The position numbers and the translations under genes are program-made. This document shows positions 8,907 through 15,602 of a stretch of 64,000 nt of DNA, in pieces. The notes below the pieces were generated by a model. The model searched no databases. It was given only the letters and a program-made list of their open reading frames with translations, and was not told the DNA's origin. Numbering within the stretch: the first letter of the stretch is position 1; every line of letters starts with the position of its first letter. The DNA comes from Microsaccharimonas sp964523145 (GTDB lineage: Bacteria > Patescibacteriota > Saccharimonadia > Saccharimonadales > Saccharimonadaceae). The DNA lies in the NCBI GenBank assembly GCA_964523145.1, contig CAZFYB010000003.1, positions 1 through 64,000 on the forward strand, written 5' to 3'.

Positions 8907-9284
8907 CTATTTTTGCAAAGAAGTAGGTGAAAGTTCTTCATGAATAATTGTTACGAGCCGTGTTGGTGATATATCGGATTTCAGTAAAACCCGATATGCT
9001 CCTAGCTCTAAAGCACTATCAAGCACCGTACCGGTAGAAAGATTACTCATAATAATGATCTTAGTTGGTTGAGAGGTACTGTTAAATTCTCGCAAGAAAT
9101 CCAACCCATCCACCACGGGCATCATTAAATCAAGAAAAATTATATCATATGGGGACTCTTGGCATTTTCGTAAAGCAACTTCACCGTTCTCGGCGGTGTC
9201 AAATTCATAGGGCAATGTTGCCAAAATCAACGAAAACGCATCTCTTAGAACATCCTCGTCTTCGACAAGCAGTATTTTAGTCAT
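8907..9284 (-). CDS. Single-domain response regulator paired with the PAS kinase
   Basis: I use ATG 9284 (125 aa), five bases after GGGAG; the GTG at 9290 is less well placed. It is a receiver domain with acidic residues in LVEDEDVL, phospho-acceptor Asp52 in IFLDLMMP, Ser80 in IIMSNLS and Lys102 in VLLKSD. No DNA-binding domain follows. The start overlaps the end of the histidine kinase gene by eight bases (ATGACTAA), so kinase and regulator are translationally coupled and very probably cognate. Confidence 0.92.
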   Translation of the reverse strand: MTKILLVEDEDVLRDAFSLILATLPYEFDTAENGEVALRKCQESPYDIIFLDLMMPVVDGLDFLREFNSTSQPTKIIIMSNLSTGTVLDSALELGAYRVLLKSDISPTRLVTIIHEELSPTSLQK

Positions 9285-10473
9285 CTTCACTCCCTATCGG
9301 AAGTGTAATAAAGAATGTGGTACCTTTACCAACTGTTGATTCAACTTCGATCTTTCCCTTATGAAGCTCAATAACTTTTTCAACCCAGTAAAGCCCCAGT
9401 CCACTGCCTGAACTCGTTTGCGAAAACTCATTTGATATACGTTTAAACTTTTCGAATAATCCCTTTATATCATTCTCGGCAATTCCAATACCTTCATCGT
9501 GGATGGCAATTTTTACATAGTCACCATTATGCTCAACCGAAACAACGATCTTAGCTTTATCATGGCTATATTTTGAAGCATTATCAAGCATGTTCCCCAT
9601 TGCCATACTAATATACTGCGGGTCAACAAATATTTCTTGAGGTGGGTTAAGTGCAGAAAATGTCACCGTTTGCTTTCGCCCCATAATGCTTTCTTTTTGC
9701 TCGTCTATTACTTCACGAAGTAAGGCGTTTACCTCTACCCATTCTTTATGTATCACCACCTTACCTGAGTCGATTTGGGCCACATTCAACAAGCTATTTA
9801 CAATGGCAAGCTGACGCTCGTTACTATCGTAGGCTTTTTTAATAAGATCGAGCTGAGATTTCGGCACTTCACCCATTATTCCCTCAACAAGTATCCCTAA
9901 TAACTGTTTAACCGCTGTTGCCGGCGTTCGCAGTTGATGTGATGCGAGTGAAATAAATTCATCTTTTGACGCACTCAGTGAGCGCAGTTCAGCTTGTTGT
10001 TTTATAAGTTCAGCATTTGCTTTTCGTAGCTTGTCTTCCTGTTTTTTTCGTTCAGTAAGGTTGCGAGTTACTTTTGCAAAACCTATTAGCTCGCCCTCTT
10101 TGTCGTAAAGGGCAGTAACAACGACATTCGCCCAAAACTTCGAGCCATCTTTTCGTAAACGCCAGCCTTCATCTTCAACCCGGCCATCTCGGCAGGCAAT
10201 TTCTAATTGTCGCGCCGGTTTATTGTTCTTTTTATCTTTCTCCGGGTAAAATATCGAAAAATGTTGACCAATAATTTCATCGGCTGTATACCCTTTGTTG
10301 TTTTGGGCACCTTTGTTCCAAGTTTGAATGTAGCCATCTTTGTCCATGAAGAAGATGGCGTAATCTTGTACGCTGTTAACTAAGACCTTATACCGCTGCA
10401 ATTCCTCAAGCGTTTCTTCGTGCTGAGAACGGAGGGTCGTTAGCTTACCGATGACCGATTTAGACTTATCCAC
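9277..10473 (-). CDS. PAS-domain sensor histidine kinase
   Basis: Its 398 residues start at GTG 10473, preceded by GAGGG. A short N-terminal helix leads into a PAS domain with a PAC extension at about 30-142 (FFMDKDGYIQTWNKG; GFAKVTRNLTERKK). A coiled coil follows at 143-172, then the HisKA domain with phospho-acceptor His179 in LASHQLRTP. The HATPase domain has the N box near 294-298 (NMLDNASKYS), G1 (DEGIGIA) and G2 (GSGLGLYW). No membrane segment is present, so it senses a cytoplasmic signal, perhaps a PAS-bound ligand. It forms a coupled pair with the downstream receiver gene. Confidence 0.94.
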   Translation of the reverse strand: MDKSKSVIGKLTTLRSQHEETLEELQRYKVLVNSVQDYAIFFMDKDGYIQTWNKGAQNNKGYTADEIIGQHFSIFYPEKDKKNNKPARQLEIACRDGRVEDEGWRLRKDGSKFWANVVVTALYDKEGELIGFAKVTRNLTERKKQEDKLRKANAELIKQQAELRSLSASKDEFISLASHQLRTPATAVKQLLGILVEGIMGEVPKSQLDLIKKAYDSNERQLAIVNSLLNVAQIDSGKVVIHKEWVEVNALLREVIDEQKESIMGRKQTVTFSALNPPQEIFVDPQYISMAMGNMLDNASKYSHDKAKIVVSVEHNGDYVKIAIHDEGIGIAENDIKGLFEKFKRISNEFSQTSSGSGLGLYWVEKVIELHKGKIEVESTVGKGTTFFITLPIGSEDD

Positions 10474-10485
10474 ATCACCCTCTAT

Positions 10486-10491
10486 ATTATA
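10486..10491 (-). promoter_or_regulatory. -10 box of the histidine kinase operon
   Basis: TATAAT on the minus strand lies 12 bases before the GTG start. The expected 5' leader is only a few bases and contains at most part of the GAGGG ribosome-binding site. Confidence 0.45.
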
Positions 10492-10510
10492 TGTATACGG
10501 TTATTATACC

Positions 10511-11443
10511 CTACAATGGTGGACCGATAGAGGTTGAATTATTTGGAGCGCCTACCCATATCCAGTTTGGTGAGTTTCCATCGTAATACCCTCCGGAATA
10601 GTCACCTTCAACGATCATAAGATTATCAAAATAAACCGGAACTTCGTTCAGAGTCCCCCCTGGCATAATACGTAAGAAGTTAATGGCATTAGATTCACCA
10701 ACACTAAACGTCCATCTAATCTGGTGAGTGCCAGGAGTTTTTGGATACGAAGTACTTGAGGCCATGTCAGCGCCCCCTATATTAAAACGGAAACGCGGAC
10801 TCCCTGGAGAATTGAGTTGATCAACGAGGGTGTAGGTTAGTAGTGCAGTATAGGTAGTGTTAGCCTGAATTCCAGGGTTTGATATTGTAACGAATGAATC
10901 AGTTGAAGTATGTAATGGAGTAATCTTTAAAGATCGTATCCCACTTTGCACACCAATAGTTGATGCTTCAGCCAAACCTCGATCGGGAACTGATTGGATT
11001 CCCACGACAGTTGATCCAGAGACTGTTTCAAAACTAGGGTTAGCGACTTTGTTGGTAATCGCCACTATTCCACTCTGATTATGTCCAGGGCAACCACCCT
11101 TTGAAAGTGGACTCGTGTTACTAACTTTATATGAGGTGTTTGCAATAGTTCCAGTAACGCAAAAAGAAAGCCCGTCACTACTCGTATACTGATAGTTGAC
11201 ACTTGGATCAGTAATACCTGCCAATGAAAAATCATTCGTTAAAGGGTACGAACCTTTTTCAACTTTATATACTTCTAACTTCTTTTTAGCCTGGGATACA
11301 GAACTGCTAACCGCCGATTCACGCGCTCGCTGCTGAATGCCCGCATAGGCAACAATCGTAATTGCCGCTAAAATTGCGATCACCACAACCACAATTAAAA
11401 GTTCGACAATCGTGAAGCCAGGTTGTTTATTTTTAACCCACAT
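10511..11443 (-). CDS. Type IV pilin-like protein with a C-terminal sugar-binding-like domain
   Basis: The N-terminus KQPGFTIVELLIVVVV is a classic class III signal: cleavage after Gly9, then Phe+1 and Glu+5, and a hydrophobic helix to about residue 32. A pilin-like head (residues ~35-120) has two cysteines. From about 128 (VANPSFETVSG) to the end (SGGYYDGNSPNWIWVG) the chain resembles CBM4/9-like jelly-roll modules and the C-terminal pattern seen in phage tail proteins. At 310 residues it is longer than major pilins, so I read it as an adhesive minor pilin or pseudopilin. No prepilin peptidase or pilus ATPase is in the window. A sortase and its apparent substrate lie just upstream in transcription order. 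Confidence 0.82.
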   Translation of the reverse strand: MWVKNKQPGFTIVELLIVVVVIAILAAITIVAYAGIQQRARESAVSSSVSQAKKKLEVYKVEKGSYPLTNDFSLAGITDPSVNYQYTSSDGLSFCVTGTIANTSYKVSNTSPLSKGGCPGHNQSGIVAITNKVANPSFETVSGSTVVGIQSVPDRGLAEASTIGVQSGIRSLKITPLHTSTDSFVTISNPGIQANTTYTALLTYTLVDQLNSPGSPRFRFNIGGADMASSTSYPKTPGTHQIRWTFSVGESNAINFLRIMPGGTLNEVPVYFDNLMIVEGDYSGGYYDGNSPNWIWVGAPNNSTSIGPPL

Positions 11444-11451
11444 CTATTAAC

Positions 11452-11457
11452 AGTATA
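11452..11457 (-). promoter_or_regulatory. -10 box TATACT eight bases before the pilin-like ATG (leaderless)
   Basis: On the minus strand TATACT is followed by eight bases and the ATG at 11443, without a Shine-Dalgarno sequence. This makes the pilin-like gene its own transcription unit, separate from the sortase gene upstream. Confidence 0.5.
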
Positions 11458-11465
11458 CCTTATGC

Positions 11466-12095
11466 TTACATTTTCGTCACAAGCTCTGTAAACACCACAT
11501 AACGCTCACTGTATGTACTGAGGCCTTTATTCCATTCACCCTGGCAAGTTATAAGATTCAGGTGCGCTTTGCCATCGTTTGACCTAAACACTTCGGTCGC
11601 ATCATCTTTATATGAATAGTTTTCGATATGGGTAACCGCAAAGGTAAGCTCTTTGTCATCTTCGGCTACAATCTTAATCTCTGCACCCGGTTTCAAAGTG
11701 TTTAACTCATTGAATAGCGAGGGTACCCCGTTTTTCCATCCATAATGTCCAGCAATAACCGCACTGCCTACCTCGCCCGGTTTTGGACCTGGTTCATACC
11801 AGGCGGTTTGCATTGGGTCTTCGGTAATATCCATGTCACCCTCAGGAGTCAGCCCTACAGGGTATATAGGGGCCGCAACAGTAATACTTTCTATTTTAAG
11901 TGTCGTTGGTGCGGCAATAGTATCAGGTTGTGATGTAGCATTTTGTACCGCTAAAGGCGTCTCACTCCTTACGGGTACATCATTTTGAGGAGTAATAAAA
12001 TAAAGCAGAAGAAATGTAATGCAGAGTGAAATAAGTGGAACAGTAGTGCCAATCAGTATTTTCTGAGAGGTACTAAGGGTAGTAGATCGCACCAC
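11466..12095 (-). CDS. Sortase (transpeptidase), paired with the adjacent FPNTG protein
   Basis: This is a 209-residue protein with an N-terminal membrane anchor at about 13-35 and a beta-barrel sortase domain. The catalytic triad is visible: His117 in VIAGHYGW, Cys184 in LNLITCQG and Arg198 in YSERYVVF. Sortases cut LPXTG-like signals and join the protein to cell-wall peptidoglycan or to a pilin lysine. The gene begins seven bases after the stop of the DUF3494 gene, whose C-terminus carries FPNTGG, a membrane span and a basic tail, so that protein is the probable substrate. GTG 12095 is used; the next codon is also GTG (12092) and is better spaced from AAGG. Confidence 0.9.
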   Translation of the reverse strand: MVRSTTLSTSQKILIGTTVPLISLCITFLLLYFITPQNDVPVRSETPLAVQNATSQPDTIAAPTTLKIESITVAAPIYPVGLTPEGDMDITEDPMQTAWYEPGPKPGEVGSAVIAGHYGWKNGVPSLFNELNTLKPGAEIKIVAEDDKELTFAVTHIENYSYKDDATEVFRSNDGKAHLNLITCQGEWNKGLSTYSERYVVFTELVTKM

Positions 12096-12101
12096 TACCT
12101 T

Positions 12102-13043
12102 CTAGCGAGTTTGTTTTTTATGAACAGCGTATCCGATAACAAGGCCGACTGAACCAATAAGCGTTGCAATTACTACCCAAAGGGCATATTGACTACCGGT
12201 ACCACCGGTGTTTGGGAAACCAGGAATGGTACCATCGGTACCAGTTCCGGTGCCAGTACTTGTTGTCGCGCAGGTAGGAACAGTGATTGTGTCGTTAATA
12301 AGGGTGACGTTTCCATCACGGGCAAGGAGACGACCTTCGATGGTTGCACCGTTCGCAACTGTGATAGAGTTAAGCGCCAGGATAGTACCAACAAACGTTG
12401 CAGTGGTGTTAATTTCAGCAGTGTCTACGCGCCAAAATACGTTACAAGCTTGTGCACCATTTATAAGCGTAACTGTGCTCGCAGCACCAACTTCGAGTCC
12501 AGTGCCACTAAAAGGAGCTTGGAAAATAAATACTGATGAAGGGTCGCCTTGACCATCAAGTACCATTGCGCCAGCTCCGGCTGTGATATCAAAGGTAGTT
12601 GAAGATGAGTCATATACACCAGCTACGAAAGTTTCACCACCCAGTTCAGTGGGGACAGTTGTTAGCGGTGTACGACCAGCAGCATCGGTATAGGCTGCAG
12701 TCAAATCATTTTTCGCTGTTACCATTAAGGGGCCGTTATTTACCGCACATAGTGGCCCAGCACCATCGACTGCATAAATAGTACCTACTACTTGGTTACA
12801 AAGTAGTCCAATACCAGAACCACTTGCAGGGCTCAGTCCAACATTACCGTTAATATCAGAGAAGTTGCCAGCATCGGTAATATTTGGTGTGCCGGCAAGA
12901 ATGGCAAAAGGAGCTGCTGACCCAAGATCTACCGTTGCTTGAGCAGCTCGCGCTGGATAACTATTAATAATTGCTACGGTAAATACAGCAAAAACTGCAA
13001 TAACTGCGAGTAGCGAGAAAGTTTGGATATGGGTCTTTTTCAT
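12102..13043 (-). CDS. DUF3494 ice-binding-like adhesin with FPNTG sorting signal
   Basis: The protein has 313 residues. A signal peptide (about 1-34, ending near ARAAQA) is followed by a DUF3494 beta-helix domain (about 37-255: SAAPFAILAG, ITDAGNFSDINGNVG, STFDITAGAGAMVLDGQGD, and a long threonine/valine-rich repeat pattern). A linker rich in Ser, Gly and Thr leads to the sorting signal FPNTGG, a membrane helix and the tail HKKQTR. DUF3494 domains bind ice in some organisms but also act as adhesins; nothing here proves ice binding. Transcribed with the sortase. AAAGG stands five bases before the ATG. Confidence 0.9.
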   Translation of the reverse strand: MKKTHIQTFSLLAVIAVFAVFTVAIINSYPARAAQATVDLGSAAPFAILAGTPNITDAGNFSDINGNVGLSPASGSGIGLLCNQVVGTIYAVDGAGPLCAVNNGPLMVTAKNDLTAAYTDAAGRTPLTTVPTELGGETFVAGVYDSSSTTFDITAGAGAMVLDGQGDPSSVFIFQAPFSGTGLEVGAASTVTLINGAQACNVFWRVDTAEINTTATFVGTILALNSITVANGATIEGRLLARDGNVTLINDTITVPTCATTSTGTGTGTDGTIPGFPNTGGTGSQYALWVVIATLIGSVGLVIGYAVHKKQTR

Positions 13044-13066
13044 GTCAACCTTTTAATAATTAGTTT

Positions 13067-13087
13067 ATTATCTGAACGTTCTGTTCA
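13067..13087 (-). promoter_or_regulatory. -10 box with adjacent inverted repeat upstream of the adhesin-sortase operon
   Basis: GATAAT (minus strand, 13072-13067) is the best -10 candidate. Directly upstream lies TGAAC-N5-GTTCA (13073-13087), which also contains the 8-base palindrome GAACGTTC (13074-13081). Its place between -10 and -35 suits a repressor site. The binding protein is unknown. Confidence 0.35.
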
Positions 13088-13186
13088 TCAAATCCAACCT
13101 GAAACTTATAAGGGGTTGACTGATATTTTATCGTGTCTATGGTAATAGTAGCAGTTTGACTACCATTAAGCAAACTGTTTATGGCC

Positions 13187-13618
13187 TTATTTTACCTTCA
13201 CCTTCGGGAACACCCAAAACTTCAACCAGACGTAATTCCAAGCAGTTAAGAAAAGCGAAATAACCAACTGTGAAATATATGGTAAGAAACCGAGGCTATT
13301 AAGCCAGTTCAGTACAAATATATTCATAACAATATTGGTCACCATAAGGATTGAAAAGCGAATTAGCTCGCCGCTCGTTTTACGCTTGCCATTATCAGCA
13401 AATACCCACTGTTTATTAAGCGCGAAATAGATAACATAACTTGAACCAATGGTAATTGCTGTTTCAAGCAATGTTAAATCAGCAGCACCTGGCCCTAAGA
13501 GAAAGAACAGAAGATATTGCCACCCAAATTGAATACCTCCAGCAAGGTTATAACGAATGAATTCGAAAAGTGTTTGGTGTTTTTGTGCCTTTGTTTTCTT
13601 TTTTGCTTGTTTTGACAT
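13187..13618 (-). CDS. GtrA-like four-helix membrane protein
   Basis: I choose ATG 13618 (143 aa) starting MSKQAKKKTKAQK; an in-frame extension to 13672 would run into the upstream terminator. Four membrane segments follow a basic N-terminus, with the family pattern FIRYNLAGGIQFGWQYLLFF and ALNKQWVFAD. GtrA-family proteins are thought to help flip or hold polyprenyl-linked sugars used in cell-surface glycosylation. It stands alone between the hsp20 gene and the adhesin operon. A TATATT box seven bases before the ATG suggests a leaderless message. Confidence 0.82.
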   Translation of the reverse strand: MSKQAKKKTKAQKHQTLFEFIRYNLAGGIQFGWQYLLFFLLGPGAADLTLLETAITIGSSYVIYFALNKQWVFADNGKRKTSGELIRFSILMVTNIVMNIFVLNWLNSLGFLPYISQLVISLFLTAWNYVWLKFWVFPKVKVK

Positions 13619-13643
13619 AGTGATTAATATAATAGCACTATTC

Positions 13644-13669
13644 AAAAGCCCCCATAGTGGAGGCTTTTT
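13644..13669 (-). terminator. Intrinsic terminator of the hsp20 gene
   Basis: AAAAGCC-C-CCA (13644-13654) pairs with TGG-A-GGCTTTT (13658-13668) around a three-base loop, with one internal mismatch. Read on the minus strand the stem ends in CTTTT. It has T-tracts on both strands, so it could also stop readthrough from the other side. Confidence 0.75.
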
Positions 13670-13686
13670 CATTTAATTCTACGTTG

Positions 13687-14112
13687 CTACTTTTTAGACG
13701 AAGTAATAGCGATTTTTTTCGGCTCTGGCAATGGTGTAAGAGGTACTTTTACTTTTAATACACCATCATCTAAGTGAGCGTCAATTTTGTCGGCATCAGC
13801 GCGTTTTGGTAGCGCAATCCGACGATAGAAGCTACTTGAGCTTTCACGTACGACATACTTTTTATCTTTATCTTCTTGCTTCTCGTGACGTTCAGCACTA
13901 ATAATGAGCGCATTGTCTTCGACTTGGATATTAACGTCAGCTTGCTCAAAGTTTGGCAAATGCGCTTCAACAACAAGCTCGTCTTTTTTGGTATATACAT
14001 CGGTTGTAGGGATATTCACTCCTTTAATTGGTGACATCCAATCATCGCCGAAAAATTGTTTTTGTAATGCAGAAAGCTCTGCAAACGGATCCCATTTTAT
14101 AAGATTACTCAT
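13687..14112 (-). CDS. hsp20: Small heat-shock protein (Hsp20/alpha-crystallin)
   Basis: This is a 141-residue protein. The N-terminal arm starts MSNLIKWDPFAELSALQ. The alpha-crystallin domain spans about 35-130, with VEAHLPNFEQADVNIQVEDN, YVVRESSSSFYRRIALP and DGVLKVKVPL, and the tail has the I-x-I-type motif KKIAIT. Such proteins form oligomers that hold unfolding proteins. GGAG precedes the ATG. The gene has a consensus promoter overlapped by a CIRCE element 74 bases upstream and an intrinsic terminator downstream, so it is a single heat-inducible unit, presumably repressed by HrcA (not in this window). Confidence 0.96.
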   Translation of the reverse strand: MSNLIKWDPFAELSALQKQFFGDDWMSPIKGVNIPTTDVYTKKDELVVEAHLPNFEQADVNIQVEDNALIISAERHEKQEDKDKKYVVRESSSSFYRRIALPKRADADKIDAHLDDGVLKVKVPLTPLPEPKKIAITSSKK

Positions 14113-14174
14113 ATAATTCTCCTTTCATCATTAGTAATAATGGTTTCTAGAGAAGCATAAAAGCTTCTATATAC

Positions 14175-14203
14175 ATTTTAGAAAATTAGCACTCGGGTGT
14201 CAA
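14175..14203 (-). promoter_or_regulatory. Consensus promoter of hsp20 (TTGACA-17-TAAAAT)
   Basis: On the minus strand TTGACA (14203-14198) and TAAAAT (14180-14175) are separated by exactly 17 bases. The -35 box lies inside the spacer of the CIRCE repeat. Confidence 0.85.
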
Positions 14204-14212
14204 GAGTGCTAA
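14186..14212 (-). promoter_or_regulatory. CIRCE operator (HrcA binding site)
   Basis: TTAGCACTC, nine bases, then GAGTGCTAA: both arms match the known CIRCE consensus perfectly. HrcA bound here would cover the -35 box of hsp20. The repeat abuts the stop codon (14213-14215) of the upstream gene. Confidence 0.95.
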
Positions 14213-14629
14213 TTATAGGTTAGTTAAAGTATCAAGATTTTGCTTTAGAATTACTGGCTGAAATCCCTTTATTTCGTCCTCAAGCATACCACTAGGTATA
14301 TCGTTATATAAATATATTTGCTTACCCAAGCGGAAAGCGTCATACATCTCTAAAAACGTTGCCCCACCTATATAGTTTTGTTGGCTATTCTTCTCGAAAT
14401 TCAATACCAACACCGCATCTATAGTAGTAATGACACTTTCGCTGTGTCTGAGCATACTCGCCTTCCACTCGGCGTGTTGCTTATCACCTATTGTTTTATA
14501 CCGAGCTTCAGTTCCCGGATCATCATAGGCATTAGGAAGGGTTATGACATGTCCTGCTTTTCCAAGCGCTTCTTGAATGGGTGGAATTTTGCCGTAGAAC
14601 ACTTTGCTACAAATAAGGAATATTTTCAT
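14213..14629 (-). CDS. Nucleoside 2-deoxyribosyltransferase-like protein of unknown function
   Basis: I use ATG 14629 (138 aa, MKIFLICSKVFYGKIPPIQ), which follows the Nudix stop by four bases; a start at 14647 inside the Nudix gene is less likely. The fold pattern resembles small Rossmann-like nucleoside deoxyribosyltransferase relatives: a start strand with an ICSK motif, a central DAVLVLNFEK strand, then YIGGATFLEMYDAF with a glutamate in the place of the catalytic residue, and GKQIYLYNDIP. Function and substrate are unknown. Coupling to a Nudix hydrolase suggests nucleotide or base metabolism. Confidence 0.6.
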   Translation of the reverse strand: MKIFLICSKVFYGKIPPIQEALGKAGHVITLPNAYDDPGTEARYKTIGDKQHAEWKASMLRHSESVITTIDAVLVLNFEKNSQQNYIGGATFLEMYDAFRLGKQIYLYNDIPSGMLEDEIKGFQPVILKQNLDTLTNL

Positions 14630-14633
14630 ACTT

Positions 14634-15059
14634 TCACAGTTGTTCAAACTTACTAATTACATCAAACACCCATGGTTTGCGCATTAGGCCGTCTTTTTCT
14701 AGTTGCATTAGCTCCTCGAAAGTAAACCATACTACTTCGAGAATTTCGCCATCTTGAGGATGCTCTTCGCCACCTATAATTTCAGCTAAATAAATATGTT
14801 TTACCGACTGAGAAGCGGTCTCATGATATAGCGCAAATTGCTCAATAAGCCGTACATCGTAGCCAGTTTCTTCTTTTGCTTCACGAATGGCCGCAACTTC
14901 AAGTTGCTCACCATTATCGACATGTCCGGCCGGAAGGTTATAGACTTCTTTGCCTTCGGGATTTTCTTTTACCAAAAGGTACTTACCGTCTTGCTTTACA
15001 AGGCAACCAACAACAACGCCTACTTTTTGAATTGATACTTCCCAATCGGTCTGGTTCAT
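14634..15059 (-). CDS. Nudix hydrolase
   Basis: It has 141 residues from ATG 15059. The Nudix box GHVDNGEQLEVAAIREAKEE runs into TGY and matches the consensus GX5EX7REUXEEXGU in full. The fold is otherwise short, with AEIIGGEEHPQDGEI and WFTFEELMQL as in family members acting on nucleoside triphosphates or ADP-sugars. I rejected the longer frame to 15083 because an extended -10 box lies six bases before this ATG. Substrate cannot be assigned. Confidence 0.9.
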   Translation of the reverse strand: MNQTDWEVSIQKVGVVVGCLVKQDGKYLLVKENPEGKEVYNLPAGHVDNGEQLEVAAIREAKEETGYDVRLIEQFALYHETASQSVKHIYLAEIIGGEEHPQDGEILEVVWFTFEELMQLEKDGLMRKPWVFDVISKFEQL

Positions 15060-15065
15060 TGGTTT

Positions 15066-15074
15066 AGTATAACA
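15066..15074 (-). promoter_or_regulatory. Extended -10 (TGTTATACT) of the Nudix gene, leaderless
   Basis: TG-T-TATACT on the minus strand is followed by six bases and the ATG at 15059. There is no Shine-Dalgarno sequence. Confidence 0.6.
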
Positions 15075-15154
15075 AATTAACACTCGATTAACCGTACAGC
15101 TCCTTGCTAAAGTCTCGGATTATTGCAAATATTACAAAAAAGTGTTTAAATATA

Positions 15155-15180
15155 AACCGTGTCATCCCCGACACGCGGTT
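15155..15180 (+). promoter_or_regulatory. Inverted repeat before the XRE-type gene (operator or leader hairpin)
   Basis: CGTGTC-ATCCCC-GACACG is a perfect six-base repeat (15158-15175). It extends to AACC/GGTT outside with a two-base bulge. It directly follows an AT-rich TAAATATAAA stretch that could be the -10 region, and precedes the AGAGGAG ribosome-binding site. An autoregulatory operator for the XRE protein is plausible. Confidence 0.5.
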
Positions 15181-15196
15181 ACGAGAGGAGTGCCTC

Positions 15197-15460
15197 ATGG
15201 CACCAAAACGCAGCTTGACGCAGCTGATGAACGAGGCTGGCCTCACCATCGGCGGTCTAGCTGATAAGAGTGGCCTATCTAAACCCACCGTGAAACGTGC
15301 GGTGCGTGGTGACGATCAGGCCCGGCTGAATACTACTTCAGCCACAGCAATTGCCGAAGTGTTCGACTCGCCTGTCGGTGAGATCAATTGGCCCGGCGGC
15401 TTAGCGAATCGCGGCCGACCTGCTCGATCAGGCGGAACCTACACCCGCCGTACCGACTAA
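15197..15460 (+). CDS. XRE-type helix-turn-helix regulator, GC-rich and atypical
   Basis: An 87-residue protein starting MAPKRSLTQLMNEAG from ATG 15197, with AGAGGAG six bases upstream. A helix-turn-helix of the Cro/XRE type spans about 8-60 (TIGGLADKSGLSKPTVKRAV, then ATAIAEVFDSPVGEI). The tail is basic and glycine-rich (RGRPARSGGTYTRRTD). Codon use is strikingly GC-rich (CTG, CTC, GGC, CGC, ACC), unlike the AT-leaning neighbours, which points to recent transfer, perhaps from an actinobacterial source; that source is a guess. It has its own inverted repeat upstream and a strong hairpin downstream, so it is a self-contained regulatory cassette. Confidence 0.8.
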   Translation: MAPKRSLTQLMNEAGLTIGGLADKSGLSKPTVKRAVRGDDQARLNTTSATAIAEVFDSPVGEINWPGGLANRGRPARSGGTYTRRTD

Positions 15461-15472
15461 GCAGGTGCGCTA

Positions 15473-15519
15473 CCCCTTGCGGACCCCTTCCACATTTGAT
15501 GGAGGGGGTTCGCAGGGGG
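15473..15519 (+). terminator. Very long 20-bp hairpin after the XRE-type gene
   Basis: Bases 15473-15492 pair with 15500-15519 over 20 consecutive positions (three are G-U wobbles) around a seven-base loop, CATTTGA. An AT-rich run ATTATTTATTT follows. The stem starts 12 bases after the stop codon. Terminator is the simplest reading; a structured RNA is possible. Confidence 0.75.
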
Positions 15520-15586
15520 ATTATTTATTTAGACTCATTAACATGAATATGCTATGCCCCCCTTCAACACATAGTCATCACACTAA

Positions 15587-15595
15587 TGCTATACT
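15587..15595 (+). promoter_or_regulatory. Extended -10 (TGCTATACT) of the ThrE-like gene, leaderless
   Basis: TG-C-TATACT is followed by seven bases and ATG 15603. No ribosome-binding site is present. Confidence 0.6.
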
Positions 15596-15602
15596 CGTCC
15601 TT

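Noticed and set aside
12189..12552. Long plus-strand frames inside the DUF3494 gene
   Set aside because: They are antisense to a well-supported coding region and their translations resemble no protein.
13140..13186. Inverted repeats (CAGTTTG/CAAACTG and ATGGTA/TACCAT) after the GtrA-like gene
   Set aside because: They could form competing hairpins, but no T-tract follows and the arms are short; I do not call a terminator or switch.
15465..15602. N-terminal extension of the ThrE-like protein
   Set aside because: It runs through the 20-bp hairpin and the extended -10 box, so it cannot be translated from the likely transcript.
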